Below the pieces are notes generated by a model. That model made no database searches, had not been told where the DNA came from, and worked only from the letters and a program-made list of their open reading frames with translations. From the NCBI GenBank assembly GCA_016194625.1, contig JACQBB010000340.1, forward strand, positions 1-5,516: 5,516 bases of DNA. The letters are read 5' to 3'. The DNA is from Elusimicrobiota bacterium (GTDB lineage Bacteria > Elusimicrobiota > Elusimicrobia > UBA1565 > UBA9628). Positions 1-4,140 of this stretch are shown here, in pieces. A program made the translations under genes and the position numbers. How positions within the stretch are numbered: the stretch's first letter is position 1; the number at the start of each line of letters is the position of its first letter.

Positions 1-84
1 CTTCGGCTGGCCGGTGGCCGCGTCGACCGGGACGTTGACGTTCGAAGGCGTGCTCTTCACGCAGACGACGATGTGCAGTCCCAT
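1..84 (-). CDS. etfB: Electron transfer flavoprotein beta subunit, N-terminal fragment (cut by window edge)
   Basis: Only the first 28 codons are present; the reading frame is open to base 1. The peptide begins MGLHIVVCVKSTPSN, matching the usual EtfB/FixA opening of a short beta strand followed by a V-C-V-K segment and a proline-containing turn. EtfB pairs with EtfA to form the FAD-containing heterodimer that passes electrons from acyl-CoA and other dehydrogenases to the quinone pool or to bifurcating enzymes; this role is family knowledge. The start is well supported: an AGGAG Shine-Dalgarno sequence lies 6 nt upstream of the ATG at 84-82. The gene lies behind the double-receiver gene on the same strand, but a 90-nt gap with a possible terminator and an extended -10 element suggests separate transcription. 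With so few residues, another nucleotide-binding alpha/beta protein cannot be fully excluded. Confidence 0.7.
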   Translation of the reverse strand, partial: MGLHIVVCVKSTPSNVNVPVDAATGQPK

Positions 85-113
85 GGTTGCTCCTCGAAAC
101 GACTTTGCATCGT

Positions 114-128
114 TCCCCCGTCGGGGGA
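114..128 (-). promoter_or_regulatory. Leader hairpin upstream of etfB
   Basis: TCCCCC (minus 128-123 side) and GGGGGA (119-114 side) form a 6-bp stem with a 3-nt loop. GCATC 107-111 and GATGC 127-131 allow an alternative longer, bulged stem. No T-tract follows, so it does not look like a terminator. It would sit at or near the 5' end of the predicted etfB transcript and could act as an mRNA stabiliser. The structure is seen; the role is inferred. Confidence 0.35.
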
Positions 129-135
129 TGCGCAG

Positions 136-144
136 AATATACCA
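136..144 (-). promoter_or_regulatory. Extended -10 promoter for etfB
   Basis: Read on the minus strand, bases 144-136 are TGGTATATT, an exact TGn spacer plus a 5/6 match to TATAAT, within the only AT-rich patch of this GC-rich neighbourhood. No good -35 hexamer lies 17 bp upstream, which is normal for extended -10 promoters. The predicted transcript would begin near 129 and have a leader of about 45 nt containing the AGGAG site. It starts almost directly with the hairpin at 114-128. Confidence 0.45.
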
Positions 145-168
145 AAGAAAACGCCGGCCCTCGCGGCC
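144..168 (-). terminator. Possible intrinsic terminator after the double-receiver gene
   Basis: Seven nt after the stop codon, the minus strand has a short GC-rich stem followed at once by TTTTCTTT (151-144). The stem can be drawn as GCCG 167-164 with CGGC 156-153, or as GGCC 168-165 with GGCC 159-156. It is only 4 bp, so this is a weak terminator on paper. The U-rich tract after the stop of a GC-rich gene is the main support, and it overlaps the etfB promoter patch. Confidence 0.35.
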
Positions 169-174
169 CGCGGG

Positions 175-930
175 TCAACCCTTGGAGCCGGACAGAGCCC
201 GGCGCAGGAGCCCGTCGACGAGGGCGAGGTCCACGGGTTTCGGGACGCAGGCCGCGGCGCCGAGCAGGCGCGCGTCCTCGGCCATCTCCGCGCAATGGTC
301 GCGGCTCATCACGAGGACGGGCGCGCCGTGGGAGGCCAGGCGGCGCAGCGCCTGCAGCGCCGTGATCCCGGGGAGCACGTTGTCGGTCAGGACCGCGTCG
401 AACCCTCCTCCCGCGAGGACGCGGAGGGCCTCCTCCGCGCTCTCGGCCGCCGCCGTCTCGTAGCCGAGCGCCTCGAGGCGGCGCCGGAGGTCGACGAGCT
501 GGCCGGGGTCGTCCTCGACGACGAGCAGCCGCCGGCGCCGTTCCCCGGCGCCCGACTCTCGCGCGAGCCGCTCGAGCCACGCGTACAGCTCGTCCGGGGC
601 GAACGGCTTGCGCAGGGGGCCGTGCGCGCCGAGGGCGCGGATGAGCCCGGCCGACTCCGACTCGTGGCCGGCGGACATCAGGAGCACGGGCGCGCGCGGA
701 TTGGCGCGCGCGGCGCGCGCGAGCGCGTCGGCGACCTCCACGCCCGCGAGGTGCATGTCGAGCAGGAGCAGGTCGAAGCCGCCCTCGTCGATCGCGCGGA
801 GGACCTCCTCGGCCGACCCCGGGGCGGCGGCCGGCCAGCCGCGCGCGGCGAGGAGGCGGCGGATCACGACGGCGACGGCGGCGTCGTCGGCGACGAGCAG
901 GCGCGAGGGTCCGTCGGCGGGGCGTCCCAT
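175..930 (-). CDS. Response regulator with two receiver domains and no output domain
   Basis: The 251-residue cytoplasmic protein is two CheY-like receiver (REC) domains joined by a short Arg-rich linker (about 124-134). Domain 1 (about 10-123) shows the acidic pair D15/D16, phosphoacceptor D58 in LLLLDMHLAG, S86 and K108 (RKPF). Domain 2 (about 134-247) shows E139/D140/D141, phosphoacceptor D183 in VLTDNVLPG, S209 and K231 (PKPVD). Both therefore appear competent for Asp phosphorylation. There is no DNA-binding, GGDEF or kinase domain. Such proteins usually act as phosphorelay intermediates or phosphate sinks, or work by protein-protein contact, for example on motility or pilus machinery. 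The start at 930 is the first in-frame ATG; it has no convincing Shine-Dalgarno. The gene is transcribed divergently from the XRE regulator across 131 bp. A natural partner would be the histidine kinase at the right end of the window, but this is inference. Confidence 0.9.
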   Translation of the reverse strand: MGRPADGPSRLLVADDAAVAVVIRRLLAARGWPAAAPGSAEEVLRAIDEGGFDLLLLDMHLAGVEVADALARAARANPRAPVLLMSAGHESESAGLIRALGAHGPLRKPFAPDELYAWLERLARESGAGERRRRLLVVEDDPGQLVDLRRRLEALGYETAAAESAEEALRVLAGGGFDAVLTDNVLPGITALQALRRLASHGAPVLVMSRDHCAEMAEDARLLGAAACVPKPVDLALVDGLLRRALSGSKG

Positions 931-946
931 GGGAGGGTCCGTCCAG

Positions 947-952
947 AGTCTA
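947..952 (-). promoter_or_regulatory. Possible -10 element of the double-receiver gene
   Basis: The minus strand reads TAGACT at 952-947, a 4/6 match to TATAAT with the conserved first TA and last T. It would give a transcript starting about 9 nt before the ATG at 930, too short for a normal Shine-Dalgarno. The hexamer 17 bp upstream (TGGCCC) is a poor -35. This is a weak call, based on position in the divergent spacer. Confidence 0.25.
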
Positions 953-974
953 GCTCCGCCGCGCGCGGCGGGCC

Positions 975-1026
975 ACAGACTGACGGACGCATCGCCCGGG
1001 CCGGGACATTGCGTCTTATTGTCTGT
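975..1026. repeat. 52-bp nested inverted repeat, candidate operator
   Basis: Two pairs of perfect 6-bp arms share one axis of symmetry at 1000.5: ACAGAC 975-980 with GTCTGT 1021-1026, and GACGCA 986-991 with TGCGTC 1010-1015. Extra matched positions occur near the centre in CCCGGGCCGGG. Each half is therefore ACAGAC-N5-GACGCA, facing its mirror image. The element lies between the divergent starts of the double-receiver gene and the XRE gene, and its right arm touches the proposed -35 of the XRE promoter. This is the expected place for an autoregulatory operator bound by a dimeric HTH protein; the binding itself is inferred. Confidence 0.5.
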
Positions 1027-1054
1027 TCACGGGGCGCGCGCCGAAGGTTACAAT
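1026..1054 (+). promoter_or_regulatory. Promoter of the XRE regulator, probably leaderless
   Basis: TTCACG (1026-1031, 4/6 to TTGACA) and TACAAT (1049-1054, 5/6 to TATAAT) are separated by an ideal 17 bp. The -10 ends 7 nt before the ATG at 1062, so transcription should start at or next to the start codon. The GAAGG at 1043-1047 lies too far upstream (14 nt) to be a good ribosome site and would not be transcribed. The inverted repeat ending at 1026 overlaps the first base of the -35. Confidence 0.55.
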
Positions 1055-1061
1055 CATTCCT

Positions 1062-1289
1062 ATGAAGCGCCTGATCGACGCGGTGGGGCGCAGCGTGCGT
1101 CACCGCCGCTTGAAATCGCGCATGACGCAGGAAGAATTGAGCGACCGGGCCGGGATCCATTACACCTTCCTCGGCCACATCGAGCGCGGCACCCGGGTGC
1201 CGAGCCTCCACACCCTCCTGCGCATCGCCCAAGCCCTGTCCATCCCGCTGTCGGCCCTCCTCAAGGACGTCGACGGCTCCGGCGCCTGA
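1062..1289 (+). CDS. Small XRE/Cro-family HTH transcriptional regulator
   Basis: The 75-residue protein is almost entirely one HTH_3 (lambda Cro/C1-type) domain. Helix 1 is around residues 4-17, helix 2 is TQEELSDRAG (22-31), and the recognition helix is around HYTFLGHIERG (33-43). The family-typical I-E-R-G turn is followed by P-S-L and a LLRIAQAL helix (52-59). There is no ligand-binding or protease domain, so it probably acts as a simple dimeric DNA-binding protein, like restriction-modification controllers or SinR-like repressors. No restriction-modification genes are nearby. The start is the only sensible ATG and fits the leaderless promoter. It is divergent from the double-receiver gene and converges tail-to-tail with the pseudopilin operon, leaving only 5 bp between stops. 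Likely targets are its own promoter and the divergent gene, through the inverted repeat at 975-1026. Confidence 0.9.
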   Translation: MKRLIDAVGRSVRHRRLKSRMTQEELSDRAGIHYTFLGHIERGTRVPSLHTLLRIAQALSIPLSALLKDVDGSGA

Positions 1290-1298
1290 GCGTCTCAG
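1286..1298. repeat. Short palindrome spanning two convergent stop codons
   Basis: CTGAG (1286-1290) and CTCAG (1294-1298) form a perfect 5-bp inverted repeat around CGT and contain the TGA stops of both convergent genes. Three of the five pairs follow automatically from two facing TGA codons. No T-tract flanks it on either side, so it is at best a weak bidirectional terminator. Confidence 0.3.
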
Positions 1299-2542
1299 TG
1301 ACCCATCGACCATGAGCCGCTGACCCAGCGCGCTCCCTGGGCCTCGGTGAAGCCGAACTGCATGTCGAACAGGAAGACCGGGTATCGGTTGCTCCCGCCG
1401 TACGGGTTCGTGATCCGCACGCTTCGGCCGATGACGCGGCCGAGCAGGCGCTGGTTGACGACGACCGCGTCGCCGGGGCAGTAGACGTCCAGGTACGTCG
1501 CGTTCTCGTTCTTGGCGACGCTCGAGTAGCCGGAGAGCGTGATCGTGCTGCCGCCATGGCCGTAGATGTGGACGTTCGTGGCGCGGCAGCCCCCGCCGTT
1601 GCGGCCGCAGCTGTTGACGGAGGTCCCGTCCTCGATGGCCCCTTGGGGGCTGACGTACAGCGGGCCGGCCAGGTAGATGTTCACCTCCTGATCCGGCCGG
1701 TCGAGGGAGATCTGGAGGGTCCGGGAACTGACGAACAGCCCCTTGAAATAGTAGGTGCCGGAGCTGAGCTGGACGTTCCCGGTCGCGGGATCGACGTTGA
1801 GGACCATCGTCGACGTGCTGTAGGCTGAGAACGGCCGTATGCGGGACGCGTTGTTGTCGTTGCTGGAGACGTAGACGGAGGCGTCCATCACGTCGACGGT
1901 CGCGCTGGAGACGAGCATGACCGGCCCGGCGACCGTGGCGGCGGCGGGGGCGGTGCTGGCGGCGTCGGCGTAGAACGCGGCGCCGTTGATGTAGCCGTTG
2001 GGGGCGGTGACGACGGAGTCGTTGCCGAGGACGTCTCCGCTCTGGTAGCAGCCGTTGCGGCCGCTGGTGAGGCCGCTGTAGTTCGTGGCGGAGAACGTGC
2101 AGCTCGGCCGGTTGCTCACCGCCGAGTCGTACGCCGTCATCGGCCAGTTGACCGTGAAGGTCGAGTCCGCGAAGTTGTAGAAGCCCGCGAACAGCGCTTG
2201 CGCGCGCACGACGCGGGACGCCCGGCCGAACGCCGGGATCGCGGCGGAGTAGCCGCGCGACTCGATCCACGGCGCGAGGTCGGTCGAGATGACGACCTCG
2301 AAATAGCCCCCGGCGAAGGCCTTCGTGTACGAGCGCTGCTTGACCGGAGGGAAGAGCACCTTGTTCAGCGCGTCCTCCAGGCCCGCCTCGGCGATCGACT
2401 GCGCCTGCAGCTCGCGCGCCTGGTAGACGGTCTGGCGCACCTGCGCGCGCAGGAGCGCGAAGATCCCGGCGAACAGCACGACCATGAACACGACCGCCGT
2501 CGTCGCGACCGGCAGGAAGCTCCCGCGCCGTCCCAGGCTCAT
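1295..2542 (-). CDS. PilX/GspK-like minor pseudopilin with large beta-rich C-terminal domain
   Basis: The 415-residue protein opens with a short basic leader (SLGRRG), one hydrophobic segment (about 9-31), and an amphipathic helix containing AQSIAEAGLEDAL (47-59). This is the hallmark of PilX_N/GspK-type minor pilins, where an A-E-A motif follows the transmembrane helix. A possible prepilin-peptidase site is G7|S8, but position +5 is Val, not Glu; GspK tip pseudopilins also lack Glu5. The remainder (about 65-415) is rich in Ser, Thr, Asn, Gly and Val with strand-turn patterns and five cysteines. It suggests a secreted beta-solenoid-like domain rather than the helical GspK domain. The start at 2542 is chosen over upstream frames because its ATG overlaps the previous stop (ATGA) and has GAGGAA just upstream. 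It is the last gene of the three-gene operon and probably sits at or near the pilus tip. Confidence 0.8.
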   Translation of the reverse strand: MSLGRRGSFLPVATTAVVFMVVLFAGIFALLRAQVRQTVYQARELQAQSIAEAGLEDALNKVLFPPVKQRSYTKAFAGGYFEVVISTDLAPWIESRGYSAAIPAFGRASRVVRAQALFAGFYNFADSTFTVNWPMTAYDSAVSNRPSCTFSATNYSGLTSGRNGCYQSGDVLGNDSVVTAPNGYINGAAFYADAASTAPAAATVAGPVMLVSSATVDVMDASVYVSSNDNNASRIRPFSAYSTSTMVLNVDPATGNVQLSSGTYYFKGLFVSSRTLQISLDRPDQEVNIYLAGPLYVSPQGAIEDGTSVNSCGRNGGGCRATNVHIYGHGGSTITLSGYSSVAKNENATYLDVYCPGDAVVVNQRLLGRVIGRSVRITNPYGGSNRYPVFLFDMQFGFTEAQGARWVSGSWSMGH

Positions 2543-3060
2543 CGGTTCCTCATCCACGCCGCCGAGCGGAACGCGTAGTCCTTGCCGCCCCTCTTGCGCA
2601 CCGTGACCGTGAACGCCGCCAACCCGGCGCCCGCCGCGTCGGTGGACCGGACGATCAGCCCGTCGGGCCCGGCCCCGTAGTACTCGACCGCGAGCCCGAC
2701 GACGCCGTCGGCCTGCGTCCGGACCGCGCCCGAGCGCGTCGCCTGCAGGCCCGCGGGGGCGAGCGCGAACGCCGTGGCCGCGTCGTCGATCAGCGCCAGG
2801 CCCGCCGGATCCAGCGCGGCCGCGCCGGAGGAGCGCTGGACGGCCCACAGCAGCCCGTCGTCGGCTCCTTTGTAGAGCAGAGCCTCGCGCGCGCTCGCCA
2901 GCGACGCGAGCAGGGCCTGCTCGTACTGCGCGGTCCGCACCAGCATCAGCAGCATCCGGGCCATCACCAGCGAGATGAGCCCGGCCATCGCGACGCCGAT
3001 GACCAGTTCGAGGACGGTGAAGCCGTTCCTCAGCGGTTGGTGAAGATGGTGTCGAGGCAT
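2539..3060 (-). CDS. PulJ/GspJ-like prepilin (minor pseudopilin)
   Basis: The 173-residue protein carries a textbook class III signal: a 13-residue leader ending in N-G, then cleavage G13|F14 and FTVLE with Glu18 at mature +5. A hydrophobic helix follows (about 14-33, continuing amphipathically to about 60). The rest is a small alpha/beta pilin head with the strand VVGLAVEYYG and a closing strand FTVTVRKRG. Such subunits are processed by the PilD/GspO prepilin peptidase and assembled from the inner membrane into a pseudopilus or pilus. Position between a GspI/PilV-like and a GspK/PilX-like gene supports the GspJ-type assignment. The ATG at 3060 overlaps the preceding gene by 31 nt; a CTG at 3033 would leave only a four-residue leader and is less likely. 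AAGGA lies about 11-12 nt upstream, a loose ribosome site. Its stop overlaps the next start by 4 nt. Confidence 0.8.
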   Translation of the reverse strand: MPRHHLHQPLRNGFTVLELVIGVAMAGLISLVMARMLLMLVRTAQYEQALLASLASAREALLYKGADDGLLWAVQRSSGAAALDPAGLALIDDAATAFALAPAGLQATRSGAVRTQADGVVGLAVEYYGAGPDGLIVRSTDAAGAGLAAFTVTVRKRGGKDYAFRSAAWMRNR

Positions 3061-3563
3061 ACGGGGGCCCGTCCTTGGCGGCGCGTGCACACGCTGACGC
3101 GCTTGAAATCGGAGCGCTGGCTGCCGCCGAGGGGAGCCAGCGTGGCCGGATCCACGTAGCGGACCGTCACGCTCGACGAATAGGCGGCGAACTCGGGCAG
3201 CGGGCGGCCCATCGGGTCCTGCGGCGGGGATTCGCGCCAGCCGTCGAAGGCGCCGACGTCGCCGAAGGTGGTCTTGTCCGCCGGGTCGGCTCCGCAGCAG
3301 ACGCCGACCGGGCTGGTCCGCCGGGTGTAGGTCGGCGGCGTCAGCGGCGTGCGCCGGTCCCAGCGGCGCAGGCGGACCTCCTCGAGCAGGCGCTGGGACA
3401 GGTGCGCGGAGACGACGGCCGCCTCGCCGTCGACGCCCGCCTTCAGCTCGAGGCGGATCATCGCGATCAGCGCCGTCAGGCAGATCCCGACGACGAAGAC
3501 GGTCAGCGCGGCGTCCAGGAGGAGGAAGCCGGCGTCCGGCGCGCCCGCCCGATCGGAGGACAT
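3030..3563 (-). CDS. PilV/GspI-like prepilin (minor pseudopilin) with Asp at +5
   Basis: The 177-residue protein begins MSSDRAGAPDAG and is predicted to be cut at G12|F13, giving FLLLD. A hydrophobic helix (13-36) is followed by an amphipathic continuation, SQRLLEEVRLRRWD (56-69). This helix pattern and the later motif FDGWRESPPQDPMGRPL (106-122), followed by a strand SSSVTVRYVDPATL (129-142), are typical of PilV/GspI-like proteins. Position +5 is Asp17 instead of the near-universal Glu. Cysteines at 89, 90, 159 and 169 could form disulfides outside the cell. The start at 3563 is chosen because it gives a normal leader length and faces the divergent spacer. It has no Shine-Dalgarno, so initiation may be leaderless (a -10-like TATCCA ends 6 nt upstream). 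It is first in the I-J-K-like operon and overlaps the next gene by 31 nt. Confidence 0.8.
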   Translation of the reverse strand: MSSDRAGAPDAGFLLLDAALTVFVVGICLTALIAMIRLELKAGVDGEAAVVSAHLSQRLLEEVRLRRWDRRTPLTPPTYTRRTSPVGVCCGADPADKTTFGDVGAFDGWRESPPQDPMGRPLPEFAAYSSSVTVRYVDPATLAPLGGSQRSDFKRVSVCTRRQGRAPVCLDTIFTNR

Positions 3564-3569
3564 AAGGGA

Positions 3570-3598
3570 TGGATACCATGTCCGGCGGGAGGCCGCCA
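3570..3598 (-). promoter_or_regulatory. Possible promoter of the I-J-K-like operon
   Basis: On the minus strand TGGCGG (3598-3593) and TATCCA (3575-3570) are 17 bp apart, and the latter ends 6 nt before the ATG at 3563. Neither is a strong match to the sigma-70 consensus, but the same TGGCGG-N17-hexamer layout is found for the divergent pilin gene at 3679. The GGCGG 3584-3588 and CCGCC 3593-3597 can also form a 5-bp hairpin inside this element. Confidence 0.3.
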
Positions 3599-3678
3599 TC
3601 GGACGGCGCGACGGGGCGTGTAGGAGGCGCGGGCGCCCTTGTCGGACTCCGCTGACACGCTTTCCTCGCGTCCTCTCA

Positions 3679-3707
3679 TGGCGGTCCCGGCGGTCCCGCG
3701 GCATACT
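3679..3707 (+). promoter_or_regulatory. Possible leaderless promoter of the pilin-kinase operon
   Basis: CATACT (3702-3707, 4/6 to TATAAT) ends 7 nt before the ATG at 3715, the same gap as the XRE gene. TGGCGG sits 17 bp upstream (3679-3684), a poor -35 by sigma-70 standards, but it matches the corresponding hexamer of the divergent operon. No Shine-Dalgarno precedes the ATG, which agrees with a leaderless transcript. Confidence 0.35.
3680..3697 (+). repeat. Tandem 9-bp direct repeat upstream of the pilin gene
   Basis: GGCGGTCCC occurs twice in perfect tandem (3680-3688 and 3689-3697), ending 4 bp before the proposed -10. It covers the -35 position and most of the promoter spacer, where a bound activator or repressor would directly affect RNA polymerase. 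It could also be simple slippage in GC-rich DNA. Confidence 0.4.
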
Positions 3708-3714
3708 CGATGTC

Positions 3715-4140
3715 ATGAAGACACGCGACGAGTCGGGCTTCACCCTGATCGAGATGCTGGTGGTGGTCCTGGGGATCACCATCATCGCGGCGATCGCGAT
3801 CCCCCGCTACGGGGAGTCCCTGCGCGCCTCGACGGAGGGCTACACGCGCGGCAGCCTGGGCTCGATCCGCAAGGCGCTGAGCGTCTACTACAGCGACCTG
3901 GAGGGGCAGTATCCCGCGGACCTCGCCTCCTTGACGCAGAACAAGCGGTACCTGAGGTCCCTGCCGCCGGCCCGGCTCCCCGGGCTGCACGCGGATTCCG
4001 CGGCCGTCCACCCCGGCGCCGCGCCGGCCGACGCCGGGGGCTGGCTGTACGACGACTCGCCCGCGTCGCCGACGTTCGGGGCGTTCCGGGTGGACTGCAC
4101 CCACACGGATTCCAAAGGCTCCGTCTGGTCGAGCTACTGA
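3715..4140 (+). CDS. Type IV pilin / GspG-like prepilin
   Basis: The 141-residue protein has an eight-residue charged leader (MKTRDESG) cut before F9, then FTLIE with Glu13 at mature +5, and a hydrophobic helix to about residue 30 ending in A-I-P-R-Y. The following amphipathic segment and GSIRKALSVYYSDLEGQYP (about 49-67) are typical of short GspG/PilA-like subunits, with aromatic residues and P67 starting the head domain. The head is small, contains one cysteine (in VDCTH), and ends in VWSSY. Short length and full signal fit a major pseudopilin or a minor pilin. It is transcribed away from the I-J-K-like operon, and its TGA shares one base with the ATG of the histidine kinase (TGATG), implying translational coupling. 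The resemblance to Elusimicrobiota pilin-like proteins is from memory of family patterns, not a search. Confidence 0.88.
   Translation: MKTRDESGFTLIEMLVVVLGITIIAAIAIPRYGESLRASTEGYTRGSLGSIRKALSVYYSDLEGQYPADLASLTQNKRYLRSLPPARLPGLHADSAAVHPGAAPADAGGWLYDDSPASPTFGAFRVDCTHTDSKGSVWSSY

Noticed and set aside
73..1065. Plus-strand frames (such as 73-1065 and 608-1315) opposite the double-receiver gene
   Set aside because: They are antisense to a clear two-REC protein. Their translations are Arg/Ala/Gly/Glu-rich shadows without motifs.
1062..1289. The XRE protein as a restriction-modification controller or phage repressor
   Set aside because: No methyltransferase, endonuclease, integrase or other phage gene is in the window; only general similarity of the HTH domain supports it.
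864..2270. Long minus-strand frame of 468 codons across the XRE gene and the PilX-like gene
   Set aside because: It is another frame of the PilX-like gene and runs through the divergent spacer and the double-receiver start. The product is Arg-rich, low in structure and has no domain.
2539..3579. A 346-residue fused product from the extended PulJ-like frame, and a 517-residue product from the extended PilX-like frame (1295-2848)
   Set aside because: The extended upstream parts are out-of-frame readings of the preceding pilin genes. The prepilin leaders and overlapping ATGs at 3060 and 2542 mark the real starts.
3678..3697. A sigma-54 promoter for the pilin gene, suggested by TGGC
   Set aside because: The conserved GG-N10-GC spacing is not met on either side of the divergent spacer; the dinucleotides fall 1-2 nt off.
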